NCBI RefSeq assembly: GCF_000755285.1
Contig: NZ_BBMK01000005.1
Span: forward strand, 62,001 to 126,000
Length of the DNA: 64,000 nucleotides
Source: Nonlabens ulvanivorans
GTDB taxonomy: Bacteria; Bacteroidota; Bacteroidia; Flavobacteriales; Flavobacteriaceae
Direction of reading: 5' to 3'
Part shown: positions 38,510 through 49,824 of the stretch, piece after piece
How the letters are laid out: each line of letters begins with the position of its first letter
Position numbering within the stretch: the stretch's first letter is position 1
The notes under the pieces: model-generated
Seen by the model: the letters and a program-made list of their open reading frames with translations, nothing else
Told to the model about the DNA's origin: nothing
Databases searched by the model: none
Translations under genes and position numbers: made by a program

Positions 38510-38517
38510 CAAATATA
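38510..38517 (-). promoter_or_regulatory. -7 box immediately upstream of wza
   Basis: TATATTTG ends four bases before the wza ATG, implying an internal promoter for wza-wzc with a very short or absent leader. Confidence 0.45.
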
Positions 38518-38522
38518 AGATT

Positions 38523-40482
38523 TTAGGTACTTATTTTGACCTCTTTATCGAGCTCTTCATAAATACTATTTTGACTAAGAAACTCTGGTATCAACTCTTT
38601 CAATTTCTTGACAACTAAAATATTATTTTGCTGCTCAGCGGCTGAGGCTATATCAATTATAAAGTTATTGACTTCATCCATACTAAGTACCTGATCCTTT
38701 GCCCGCATAATTTTTTTATGATGGGTTGGTAGCGTTTTAGCAGAATCATTCAATAATTCTTCAAATAATTTTTCACCAGGTCTCAGACCTATAACTTTAA
38801 TATCTATTTGTTCATAAGGTACAAAACCAGATAGCTTTATCATTTTTTCTGCAAGATCCATGATACGAACAGGTTTCCCCATGTCAAATACAAATACTTC
38901 TCCACCTTGCCCCCCCATTGTTCCAGCCTGCAATACTAATTGACATGCTTCTGGTATCGTCATAAAATATCGAATAATATCTTGATGGGTTACAGTCACA
39001 GGACCACCAGCAGCTATTTGCTTTTTAAAATGAGGTATTACAGATCCGTTAGAACCTAATACATTACCAAACCTAGTGGTTATAAAACAGGTTTCAGACT
39101 CTTTGGCCTGTAATGCTTGTACATAGATTTCAGCAGCACGCTTTGATGCACCCATCACATTCGTAGGGTTTACAGCTTTATCTGTTGAAACCATCACAAA
39201 ACGATCTACATTATATTGAGTACTAAGATTTGCTAAGTGCATTGTCCCGATAATATTTACAAATACGGCTTCTGAAGGGTTATTTTCAATAAGTGGAACA
39301 TGTTTGTATGCAGCAGCATGAAATACTACCGAAATATTCTCTTTGTTAAAGAGATTGGTCAATCTTTTTAAATTACTTACATCTGCTAATACAAATTCAA
39401 AATCAACATCACAGAACCTTGATCTCAATTCTAGTTCAAGCTCATGCAGAGGAGATTCAGCTTGATCTAATACAATCAATTTTCTAGGATTGAATTGAGA
39501 TACTTGTCGAACTATCTCGCTTCCTATTGAGCCAGCACCACCGGTCACTAATATAATTCTATTATTAAGGTATTCATTGATAAGTGAGTCATCAAGAACA
39601 ATAGGATTACGTTCTAATAAATCTTCAATTTGAATTTCTTTAATATTACCTTGAATGCTTTCAGAATCACTCCATTCTTTTATAATTGGGGGCATTATAA
39701 ATTTGAATTCCATAATTTAAACACTCATCTACAATATTATTTTTTTGCTTATTGGATATTGTATCTCCTACAATAACGACACCATCGATATCATATGGCT
39801 TTAAACTTTCATATAAGTCACTACTATATTTAAATATTGGTTTCCCTAAGATTTTTATTTTAGAATGAGATTTAGTAAAGGAAACAAAACCCGCTAAATC
39901 ATAATCTTTATTTCTTGATGTTGTCATTGCTTCTCCTACAGAAATAGTATCATCATTCACTCCCAAAAGTAAAACTCGTTTTTTCTCTGAAGTATTAAGG
40001 TTAGTGAATAATTGATATACCGATTTAACAACAACTCTAAACAATAACATCAAACCAAACGTGACCGTTGCAAATATGGCTATAAATGGTATCAAGAAAA
40101 GTTTTTTATCAAAAAGAAAGTTATAACCGTAACTGATCACCATCAAAGCAACCGCTGCTGAGATAGCTGCCAAGGCTATTTTTAAGATATCTACGGTTGT
40201 GCTGTGCCTAATTAGGCCAGCATAAGTACTATAAACAAAAAAGAAAGAAAACTGAACCAAACAAACAACTAAACCTTGCTGCAAAATGGTTAATGAAGGG
40301 TAAAAGGAAACCGATAAGTTCTTAACTAATAAGTAACTTATTAAAAATGATAATACAACAATAAACGAATCTATTGCTACAACTGCCCAACGAGGCAAAT
40401 AAGATATGTTTCTAAATTTTAGATCATTATCACCATTGAGTAGAACATGCGACAATCTTTTTTTAAAATAATCCCAAGTCAT
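38523..40482 (-). CDS. PglF/CapD-like UDP-GlcNAc 4,6-dehydratase, one frame break in a C5 run
   Basis: Membrane-bound nucleotide-sugar dehydratase of about 652 residues making the 4-keto-6-deoxy sugar for EPS. Four N-terminal helices and a CoA-binding-like Rossmann domain precede the SDR domain. That domain has GGAGSIGSEIVRQ (NAD), AAYKHVPLIE, and catalytic STDKAVNPTNVMGASKRAAE. GGGGG on the + strand at 39688-39692 breaks the frame; four restore YNAPIIKEWSDSES. A C7 run at 38910-38916 yields TMGGQGGE where relatives have TMGxGGE. I start at 40482 because an upstream ATG at 40524 lies inside the preceding terminator hairpin. Confidence 0.88.
38910..38916. repeat. Seven-base C/G homopolymer
   Basis: Inside the PglF-like gene, adding one Gly to a conserved motif. 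Confidence 0.9.
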
Positions 40483-40505
40483 TTTACTAATATTAATTGG
40501 TTTAA

Positions 40506-40535
40506 AAAAGGGTAATGTAACCATTACCCTTTTTA
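40506..40535 (-). terminator. Terminator after the T9SS protein gene
   Basis: AAAAAGGGTAATG pairs with CATTACCCTTTTT with a 4-base loop and T-rich flanks on the - strand, 36 bases after the stop at 40571. Confidence 0.75.
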
Positions 40536-40570
40536 ATTCTTATGAATAAATATAAAACTATAACTAAGTT

Positions 40571-43500
40571 CTATTTGATAATAATCTTTTCAACTGAGCT
40601 ATTACTGCCTTGCTGTACAGTTAACAAATATACACCCATATTTAAATTATCCAAATTAGTCAATATTACTTGACTGTTGCGTGCTTCAAATTCTCGACGA
40701 ATTAACAATTGTCCCGATAAATTGTGAATTTCAACAATCGTTTCTATTTCTTCATTTAAACCTTTAATTTGAAGAGCACCTTCATTAATAGGATTTGGGT
40801 AAATTGAAATAGATTCACTTCTAACCAAGTCTAATTCACTTAAAGTCACATTAGAGAAGTAAATTGAAAATCTATCTAACGCAACAGTAGCAGAAATAGA
40901 GTTATCGAAACTAAAAGAAAAATTAGTCAAGACATCAGTACCTATTAAATGATACTGATTAGTATAAGCATCAAATAAATAAGTGTTTAAGTTATTTATA
41001 CCTGACAATCTTGTTGTAAAATTATAATTCCCATTAGCAAAACGTTTAATCTCTAAAGGAATAATAGTTCCATCAGTAGGTACAGAACGGTTTTCAATAG
41101 CTAATTGAGTCACCCCCATTAGTGATTGAAATATTTTCATCTAAATTTTCAATCTTCAATAGGTCAAAGGAATCTATTCCGTCTACCCCCATTCATATCA
41201 AAATTTAATTTAAGACCATCTAATGCTGAAGAGTTCGAATTGTAAACATCTAAAGTTAAAAATCCTTGTGATGCACTAAACGTAGATGTTAAGTTAGAAC
41301 CAGATACCTTATAACTTTCTTTAAATGTTACACTAGGCACATCTGAATCTGCATCATTTAATATTTGTAAAAACATAGATTGACCAGGTTGTAATTCGCC
41401 AGCTACTTCTCCATCTGTCGGAGTACTAGTGGAATCTCGAAAATCATAAGCTCTATAAGCACCTCTTGTACCTGCTTGTGGATTCCATACGTACATAAAG
41501 TTAGGATTCATGTCTTCTTGAGTTCTAGTTGCCATGTCAAATATCATCGCTCCTACATCTACTTTGGCCTGATAAGGATTACCAGCAAATACAAAATCAC
41601 CAGTCGATAAACTAGCATCAAAAGTTTGAATGGCATCGTTTAGTTTTAGTTCACCTGTAGTGATTAACTTGGTATCATTAGGCGTATCACTAATCGTTAA
41701 ATCTATGGAACGATCTCCTCTGATGAATAATCGGTAAGGTGTTCCTGCGCTTAAAGAAGCATTCATATCATCAGTAGCAGTTGGAGTTTGCCAGGCTTGT
41801 GTTCCATCATTACTAAAAGTAAAAGCAGATGGATTATTAGAACCCGAAATATCAAATCCACCAGATGTTCCACCCGTAATTTGTGTTCCTATTCCTGCTT
41901 GATATCCTGCATCGCCAGGATTTAATCCACCTTGCTGCCAATTATCAAAAATAGTTCCCGTCATATCTACCGGTGAACTTACAAACCTGAAGGCACGTTG
42001 TGCTGGGTAAAACTGTTCTACCGTAACATCACCTGTTATAGAACCAGAAATCACCTCTTCTATAACCGCACTTTTACCATCTATGGAATTAAAAGTCAGC
42101 TGATCATTAGTTATTAGATTTCCTGAAACTAACTTTAAATGACTATTCAATTCAGTTTCATCTATTAAAAATACTGAACTCAACAAAGTCATCGATTCAT
42201 AAATACCTTCGGCTACAATAGTTTCTGAGCTAGGATTAGCCAAAATCTGTATATTATCTAAAGCGATTTCATCAGAAGAACTACTTCCACTATCTGCAGA
42301 AGACCATGCTAGAACATAAGTCGCACCGCTAGCTATATTTAAGCCTGTCAAATCCAGAGCTACCATATTACGTTTCCATTCTTCAATCACATCTTGACCT
42401 AACATAGATGTAAGAGCAACATCAGTTATTTCAGTAAGTGAATTGATATCTGTTCCATGGGAGAATCTGAAATCATTTGCTCTATCTTCATTATCTAATA
42501 CATAAAAATCATAAGCTACAGATAAATCTGTAATCGTTACTCCAGTATTGTTTGTAAATTGAAAATGGATAGTTCCTGGAGTAAAATCACTTCCTGTAGG
42601 CTGCACACCTAGTGCAAAATCACCTGCAGCTACTTCAAAAGCATAAATTCCACCACTATTCACACCACCATCAGAGGTCCCTTTACCGAAATCATTGCCA
42701 GATTGTTCATCTCCAAAAGAGGTGGTTCCATCTTGTAAACCTGTTATAGCAAAAGCATCAGCATCTAATTGTCCTGCAGTAGGTACCATTGTAAAACCGG
42801 AACCATTAAATGCTCCATTATTAACATTAGCTACCGTATTATCAAAATCAATAAGATAGTTTGTATCTACCATATCCACTTGCAATCCTTGTGGTTGCGG
42901 ATCTGTTACCGTATAAGATTGTTCGGTAGTCGTTGTAGTTGCTGGTGCCGCGTTAGCATCTGTAGCAACTATCTGATAATACACTGTAGTACCATCAGCT
43001 AACACTGGTATATTAGCTGTATAAGTGTCACCACTGCTTAAAGTCATCGTTACTGAAGGCTGGTCATAAACACCTGTAGCAAACCCATATTCTAATACTA
43101 CACTAGCAAGGCCATCTGCATCTGTAACATCTGCATTGATAGCAACTGTTTCAGTAGAAGCTGGTACTAATGGACTGTTTGAAATATTAGTTACTGATGG
43201 AGCTAGATTTGTATTAGCAGGTAATGTGGTAATTTCAATTTCTTCTAGCACCCATTCTTCCGCTCCTAAACCAGTGTTATCATATAAAAATGCGATATAA
43301 GCCTGACCTTGAATAACAGAAGCGTCAACCACTGTTGTTGAAGATGCAGAAGGAGAACTTCCTGAAGAAGTGTTATTAGGATCAAAAACTAAATCTGTCC
43401 ATGTCGCCGTAGTAGGATCTCCTGAACCATCATAATTTGTAGAATACCTTAATAAAAACTCTCCACTTTCATTTACAGCATTTCCAAAACGCTCTGATGT

Positions 43501-44729
43501 GGTCACTTCAATTTGATTGATACTTGCCATCACAGGAAATGAAACAGGAGCTTCAGTAATTAACCAATCGATGTCATCAGTACCTCCAAAACCATTCATA
43601 GTATATGAACCTGAACCACAAATCCATTCATCATCACCAGCCTCATCAAAAGCGATCCATGCATTATTTGCACAATCATCAAATGATTCTGTATAAGGTA
43701 ATGATATAGCGCTACATCGTCCTCTAAAACAGTTAAGGTAAACTGACTGTTTAATCCGGCAGCAGCCATATCTCCACCTTGTATATTTTGTAATTCAAAC
43801 ACAAAATCCTCATCCATTTCTGCAAGCATATCATCTGTCACAGTAACGGTTACCGTCTGACTGGTTGAAGAACCTGCCGGAAAATTAAGAGCCTGTGTCA
43901 TGTAGTTCCCTATATTACTTGCCGTACCTGAGGTTAATACAACATCTACAGTAGTAGCAGTTGTAGCTGATTCATTAGAAATAGAAACCGTAAGATCAAC
44001 TGTTCCAGCATCTTCATTTACTGTTAACGCATTAGGATCAAATTGAATAGAAGTTGTTAACGGACCAGAAGGATTACCTTGTATGCTAATATTGTCAAAA
44101 TAAACTCCTTCATCTGTTGCCGTTAATCCATTCACTGTAAATAAAATAGTTAGTGAACTATTTCCATTGAGTAAAATAGTATCTGAACTAAAATTTCTAA
44201 ATTGATTGTCGTTAGCAGGCACAACACAACCATTAGATGTTCCAGTAGTTAATGACGGCAATAAAGTTGTAGGAGTACACTCACCATCTCCATCAAAGTT
44301 GGTATCTAATGCTGCAGGCTCATTTGAAGCGTCGTTAGGCACATGTTGTATTGACATTAGATTTTGAAAAACTCCACCATCTAAACTATATGTGATCAAA
44401 ACTTCATCTGTAGAATCCCAATCCTGATAATGATGAGCTAATAAATCAATTGAAAAGGTAAAATCCGATAAATTTGAGACATCAATATTACTAAGATTTA
44501 TAGTCGCTGGTGTGACATTTGTATCTTCTATAGCAAATAAAAAGGTACTATTACCTCCGATATTAGGTTGGGATCTATTAAAAATATCTATAAACGAAGT
44601 TGATGAGCCTTCAGTAGCTGAAGTAGAATAACCCGAATTCTCTATCTCAAAGTCTTGAGTATAGACTACGGTTTGAGCCATTAAATAGTTTCCAACCAAC
44701 AGTAAACCAAATAGTAATATTTTTTTCAT
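40571..44729 (-). CDS. Large T9SS-secreted Calx-beta protein, three frame breaks
   Basis: Surface or secreted protein of about 1,385 residues. It has a signal peptide (LLVGNYLMAQ), a Calx-beta-like domain at about 233-335 (VNEDAGTVDLTVSISNES ... EMDEDFVFELQNIQGG), several Ig/jelly-roll beta domains, and a C-terminal type A T9SS sorting domain (SIYPNPINEGALQIKG ... VYLLTVQQGSNSSVEKIIIK). Breaks are at about 43712 (one missing T; restored EDDCSAISLPYTESFDD) and at two C5 runs (41186-41190 and 41113-41117). With C4 these read NGVDGIDSFDLL and NGVTQLAIENRSVPTDG. It lies inside the EPS locus with its own promoter and terminator, and may be an adhesin or glycosylated surface protein. Confidence 0.8.
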
Positions 44730-44750
44730 TTGTACGATTTTATAGAATTA

Positions 44751-44758
44751 CAAAAATA
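44751..44758 (-). promoter_or_regulatory. -7 box of the T9SS protein gene
   Basis: TATTTTTG, 21 bases upstream of the start codon at 44729. No standard-spaced -33 box. Confidence 0.45.
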
Positions 44759-44810
44759 TTGTTATTACTACAAATTCATAATGGATTTACATTAAGCGTA
44801 GGTTAAGTTA

Positions 44811-44935
44811 TTAAGTTTTATTTGATAACTGAACAATTCCTTCTACTGATAATAAATGACTTGCATGCTTATAGAACCCTTCATGAAACGAATAAACTTC
44901 TTCAACACCATCTAATAGTGGTACCCGATAAAAAA
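44811..44935 (-). pseudogene. Possible 3' gene remnant
   Basis: A 40-codon open stretch reading YRVPLLDGVEEVYSFHEGFY and then KHASHLLSVEG... to a stop. It looks protein-like, but has no start and follows directly on a terminator hairpin. I do not recognise the family. It could be a leftover of a replaced gene or a chance frame. Confidence 0.25.
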
Positions 44936-44964
44936 GCCGATAGCACTAATTATGTGCTACCGAC
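44929..44964 (-). terminator. Terminator downstream of the DegT gene
   Basis: GTCGGTAGCAC and GTGCTATCGGC (- strand) form an 11-bp stem with one mismatch and an A/T-rich loop, followed by six T. Confidence 0.8.
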
Positions 44965-44992
44965 TTTCTATATCTATTAATTGTTTTTAATA

Positions 44993-45008
44993 CGCTTTCG
45001 CGAAAGCG
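44993..45008. repeat. Dispersed palindrome CGCTTTCGCGAAAGCG, perfect
   Basis: Intergenic perfect copy, eight bases beyond the DegT stop and before the terminator. Confidence 0.95.
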
Positions 45009-45016
45009 AACTAAAA

Positions 45017-46151
45017 CTATTTATCGAAAATTTGATTTATAGAATTAGTTATACGTTCTCTATCCTCGTTTGTCAGATTAGAACCAGACGGTAAGCACAA
45101 TCCATTTTCAAATAAAGTTTCACAAACTTTATTACCGTAATAAGGATAGTCCTTATAAAGTGGTTGCATGTGCATAGGCTTCCATAATGGTCTGGACTCT
45201 ATATTGTCTTTTTCTAAGGAAAGTCTGATATCTTCTCGAGTAATTCCACCGGTTTTTGAAGGATCTACTAGAATAGCACTGAGCCAGTGGTTGGAAATAA
45301 AATGACTATCAGGTTCTTTATGAACATATATTCCACTAATGTGTTGAAATAGCTCTTCATAGAATTTATGGTTGGCCTTTCTTTTCTTAAGGTTATATTC
45401 TAATTCTTTAAATTGTATTACTCCTAGGGCTGCATTTATATGACCTAACCTATAGTTGTATCCTAAGGTGTCATGATGATAATAAGGTAAATTTGTTTTG
45501 GCCTGAGTTGCTAAATGAAGTACTTTTTGCTTCTCCTCTATTGAGTTTACTACTAAAATACCACCACCAGCTGTTGTAATAATTTTGTTTAAATTAAAAG
45601 ACAAAATTCCGTAATCTCCTATGGTAGAGAGTTTTTCATTTCTATACGCTCCACCTAAAGCTTCAGCACTGTCCTCAATTAATTTTACATTGTACTTACT
45701 AGCAAAGCTTCCAATAGCATCCATATCACTGGACATACCATACAGGCTAGTTACAATTATAGCTTTAGGGGGTTTTTCCTTTTTTAACACATTCTAGATA
45801 CGCTAGTTCTAAAGCCTCTGGACACATATTCCAAGTACGTTCTTCACTACCGACAAACACTGGTTTTGCTCTCTGATATAAAATAGGATTTGCGCAAGCA
45901 ACAAAAGTCATAGATTGACACAGTACTATATCATCTTCTTCGACACCTGCAAGAATTAAAGCCATATGAATTGCTGATGTACCAGAATTGAGAGCAACAA
46001 CCTGCTTATCCGTATTTAAATAATCTTTGACTATTTTCTCAAAACCATCAATATCTTTATAGATATCATCATAAACATTTATACTTGATGGTGTAGATAA
46101 AACATTCTGATCACCATATATCGGCGGTGATAAATGAATACGATTTTTCAT
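45017..46151 (-). CDS. DegT/DnrJ/EryC1-family sugar aminotransferase, one frame break in a C5 run
   Basis: PLP enzyme of about 378 residues aminating a keto-sugar nucleotide. ALNSGTSAIHMALILAG binds the phosphate, KLIEDSAEALGG holds the ring Asp, and SFNLNKIITTAGGG carries the Schiff-base Lys. GGGGG at 45768-45772 breaks the frame. Four restore ECVKKGKTPKAIIVTSLYGM. It probably acts after the PglF-like dehydratase, as PglE does, to form a 4-amino-4,6-dideoxy sugar. Three bases separate it from the upstream WecA-like gene. Confidence 0.85.
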
Positions 46152-46154
46152 ATT

Positions 46155-47116
46155 TTATGATGCTTTCACACGCATTTTAAGAAAGTAACGAACTAAGAAA
46201 ACATAACTTAAAGTGATTGAAAGTAAAACTAGTGTAATAATTAATAGTTGCTCCCATAATCCCAACTGAAAACTGTAATACACAATGATGCAGCATAATA
46301 ACTGAATTACACTATATATTAATGAAGTAGTGATATGAGAAAATCGTTTTGAATCAACAAATAATTGATAAAGGTGATGTCTATGCGCTTCTGAAATTTT
46401 TTCTTTCATCTTAATTCTGCGTATGATTGTTAGTACGGTGTCTACCCCATAAACTGCGACTAGCAAAATAGCTACTGGTGCTTTTAATGTAAAGTAAAAT
46501 TGATATACTAGAAAAAACAAAACCACCGCTATAGAAATACTTCCTACATCTCCAGAAAAAACAGCGCTTTTTTTCTGAAATTATAAAAACCAAAAACAAC
46601 TAGAGAAGAAAGTAAATAATACAGTAAGTCTACGTTTACAAAAGTAGTTTCATAAATATTAAAGAATAGTAAAAAACTTACGATGACTATCGAATACATT
46701 CCGGTTATCCCGTTAATCCCATCCATAAAATTAAAGGCATTTACAAACCCTACACCTACTATCAATAATAGAACTAAAGAAACTAAAGGAAAATCTAAAC
46801 TTACCTGATAAATAGCCAAAGCAATAGCAATAAATTGAACTGGCAAACGTAATGCTGGTGGTTGTGGCCTTAAATCATCTATAAAACTTACCAATGCAAT
46901 AATCGTAGTGCCTATAAATAAATATGGATATTGAAATCCACTGGTAATAAAAAAAATAAGCAATGCAATGTAGAATATGATACCACCACCTCTTATAGTA
47001 ATCTGAGTATGTGAACTTCTGTGATTAGGTTTATCTATGATATTAAATCTGTCTGCTAATTTTAGATAGACATAGGAAAGTATTGCTAGAATTATAAAAA
47101 TTAAAATATATGTCAT
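46155..47116 (-). CDS. WecA/TagO-like polyprenyl-phosphate sugar-1-P transferase, one frame break
   Basis: Initiating enzyme of glycan assembly on undecaprenyl phosphate, about 320 residues and roughly ten helices. Family motifs are DKPNHRSSHTQITIRGGG, SFIDDLRPQPP, NAFNFMDGINGITG and SEAHRHHLYQLFVD (HxHH). The frame breaks near 46572 where an A-run is one short; restored sequence reads FRKKSAVFSGDVGSISIAVV. I choose the ATG at 47116 over a TTG at 47128. First gene of the unit running to 45017. Confidence 0.85.
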
Positions 47117-47390
47117 GTTTGAAACCAAATTATTAAACTCTTGTAATCTAGATATTCTCTAATAGATTTAAAGAATTAAAAAGAATGACAAAAATATATG
47201 GATACTTTGACTATAAAGCATAAATACATATTTAATTATTTGTTATTCAAAAAATGTCAGTTTTAAATTGAGTTTATAAAAATAGAGATGAGAAACTATT
47301 GTAAACTTTAATATCAAAAACAATTGAATCATATAAATTTAATGGTTTATTCATATATATTACGGATTTTTGTCAAGAAGTAAAATCACT

Positions 47391-48298
47391 ATGGAATTAA
47401 AACAACTAGGGTCAACAGATTTAAAGATTTCTAAATTAGGATTAGGAATTGGAGGTATTTTAGGTATGAAGGCATTTAATGAAGACCAAGCAAATAAGGT
47501 TTTACACGAAGCTTATAATAAGGGTATAAACTTTTTTGATACTGGTAGTGCTTATTCTTTTGGTAATGCAGAAGTAAGATTAGGAAATCTTATTAAAGAC
47601 GTTAATAGAGATAAATTAGTAATAGCTACTAAGGGAGGAACAGTCCACGTCAAAGGAAATACTTATAAAAAAGATTATTCTAGAAAACAACTTACAGAGT
47701 CCCTAGAACTTCGTTGAGAAAACTTAATCTGGATTATATTGATTTGTTTCAATTGCATAGTCCACAAGTAAAGCACTTAACCGATGATGTATTTGAAACA
47801 CTTGAGCTATTTAAATCACAAGGTAAGATAAGAAACATAGGTGTCTCTTGCGATGGCAAGGTTCTAGATCATGTACTTAATCTAGACTTTTTTGACACAG
47901 TGATGTTGACGTATAATATACTAGAACAAGAAGCAGATAATCAAATTAAGAAAGCCGCCCAAAAAAACATAGGTGTATTGATAAAAAGCCCAATGGCTCA
48001 TGGATTGTACAGCAATGATATATTTAAAATAAGAGGATTGAGTGATGTTTGGTACCTACTAAGGGTATTAAAGAATTATAGACCTCAGTTATTTAAAGGT
48101 TATAAATATAGATACATCAACTCTTATCCCGACTGGAAAGGAGCTGAAATTGCATTAAAGTTTGTGATTGAAAATCAATTTGTAAATGCTGCAATGATAG
48201 GTACTACTAAAACACATCATTTAAACTCAAATATAAATGTAGTGCAACGTGAGATTAATCAAGAGATAATGCAAAAGTTAAGAAGACAAATAAATTGA
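47391..48298 (+). CDS. Aldo/keto reductase, one frame break
   Basis: NAD(P)H-dependent reductase of about 302 residues and the only + strand gene in the polysaccharide locus. NFFDTGSAYSFGNAE holds the catalytic Asp-Tyr, VIATKGG the Lys and LFQLHSPQ the His. The frame breaks near 47709 (GAACTTCG); one more A gives SLETSLRKLNLDYIDLF. The ATG at 47391 fits the family start MELKQLGSTDLKISKLGLG better than an upstream TTG. The 270 bases on its left hold no other gene. Confidence 0.82.
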
Positions 48299-48327
48299 TA
48301 CCATAACTTTAACATCATTTACAATTA

Positions 48328-49086
48328 CTATAAATAATATTTCTTTAGTCCATTAATGCCCCAATGAAAACTATAATACAATGATTGTAATATATTGAGC
48401 TTTTCAACCTCATTTAAAAACCTAAGGTGCTTTATAATCAATTTAAACTTATTATTTGTAGCAGACCCTTTAACTTGTCTGTAAAACGCAAGTTCCTCAT
48501 CTAAAGGAATTGCATGATGTCCCGCTTTTAAGATACTAAGCCATAATGCATAATCCTGCTTCCGCCTTAAGTCTGGCATATAGTATTTACCAATTAAATC
48601 TTGATTATACATTGCTGTTAAACAACTTATTTCGGTTCTTTTAAGTAAATCTTTATAGGTAACGGGTTTATTACTTACATGATAAGTTTGATTTATTACT
48701 TCACCAGCTTCATTCATAAAGCCGTATGATGTATGTGAAAATGCAGCTTGATGTTTTTCCATGAAAGAAACATGTCGTGATAATTTATTTTCAGTCCAAA
48801 TGTCATCACTATCAAGAAATGCTAAATAAGTTCCCTGTGCTAAATCAATAGCTAAATTCCTTGCTGGTCCAGATCCAGAATTTTCTGGGAGTTGATGAAC
48901 TTTTAATCTCTGATCTTTTACACTTAGATCTAGTAATAACTGAAACGAATTATCAGTTGATTGATCATCAACAAGCACCCATTCCCACTCTTGAAGAATT
49001 TGATTCTTAACAGAGTCATAAGTTTCCTCAATGAAACGAGCCGCGTTATAAACCGGCGTTATAATAGAAACTATAGGTTTACTCAT
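48328..49086 (-). CDS. Family 2 glycosyltransferase
   Basis: 252-residue GT-A enzyme adding a sugar to the lipid-linked repeat unit. The core reads VSIITPVYNAARFIEETYDS, VLVDDQSTDNS and YLAFLDSDDIW (the DxD-type motif), with the acceptor block LRRKQDYALWLSILKAG. Pattern matches the TagA/CapH-like GT2 enzymes frequent in capsule clusters. Three bases from the dioxygenase gene. Confidence 0.88.
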   Translation of the reverse strand: MSKPIVSIITPVYNAARFIEETYDSVKNQILQEWEWVLVDDQSTDNSFQLLLDLSVKDQRLKVHQLPENSGSGPARNLAIDLAQGTYLAFLDSDDIWTENKLSRHVSFMEKHQAAFSHTSYGFMNEAGEVINQTYHVSNKPVTYKDLLKRTEISCLTAMYNQDLIGKYYMPDLRRKQDYALWLSILKAGHHAIPLDEELAFYRQVKGSATNNKFKLIIKHLRFLNEVEKLNILQSLYYSFHWGINGLKKYYL

Positions 49087-49089
49087 ATT

Positions 49090-49824
49090 TTATTTATAAA
49101 ATTTACTTCTCACATCTTTGTGGAAATGATATCTTGTTACTGCAAGTCTTTCACCTACTTCAATAGGTTTACCTCTATGCAATCCTCTAGTATCTGCTAT
49201 AATTAAGCCACCAGCTTTAGAGGTAAATGTCTGTGGTTCTTTTATCACTCCTTTTTTTACCAATAACTCAATGTCATCATTAGTGAATCGATAGTCGCTC
49301 AAGGATTTTCCTAATGCCTTTGCTACTGATAAGTTATTTCTCCAATTATTTGAACCTTCTACAAATTGAAAAGGACCATTATCTTCTGTAACATCTGTAA
49401 GATATAAAATCGTTTTGAATTGATGCGCAAAAGGACTGTCCCTATGCCATCCTCCACCAGATCCTAAATTTCCCTTACCGCTAGTTATCCAACCTAATAG
49501 TAAAAAATGAAAAGGGTTAGAAGTAAAAGAAAACTTTGAATATAGAGGATTGGATTTATCATTGAGCTTCGGTACTGCAAAATTTGCTCGCTCGTCTGCT
49601 CCATAAATTCTTTTATCAAAACCGTTAGATTCTATTTTTACAAGATCATCATTTGAATAAAGGTCTACCACCACGTCTTTAATGAGTTTTAGCTCTTCAT
49701 CAATGATAAAATCAGGAATATAATGAAACCCCTTAGTATTTAAAGAATTGATTATTTCATCAGATTTTATAAAGTTTCCTTTATGTCCTAACTCAGACAG
49801 AAGTAATTTTAAGTGATTTATCAT
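49090..49824 (-). CDS. Phytanoyl-CoA dioxygenase-like Fe(II)/2-oxoglutarate enzyme
   Basis: 244 residues with the double-stranded beta-helix iron site: HRDSPF (HxD), distal His in DTRGLHRGKP, and the oxoglutarate Arg in GERLAVTRYHF. Members in polysaccharide clusters hydroxylate or dehydrogenate small molecules or sugars, and the substrate here is unknown. Its start overlaps the end of the Wzy-like gene by 32 bases, so it is fully embedded in the EPS operon. Confidence 0.8.
   Translation of the reverse strand: MINHLKLLLSELGHKGNFIKSDEIINSLNTKGFHYIPDFIIDEELKLIKDVVVDLYSNDDLVKIESNGFDKRIYGADERANFAVPKLNDKSNPLYSKFSFTSNPFHFLLLGWITSGKGNLGSGGGWHRDSPFAHQFKTILYLTDVTEDNGPFQFVEGSNNWRNNLSVAKALGKSLSDYRFTNDDIELLVKKGVIKEPQTFTSKAGGLIIADTRGLHRGKPIEVGERLAVTRYHFHKDVRSKFYK

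Noticed and set aside
42769-43002. 77-codon + strand frame within the T9SS gene
   Set aside because: Antisense shadow of a repetitive beta-rich coding region.
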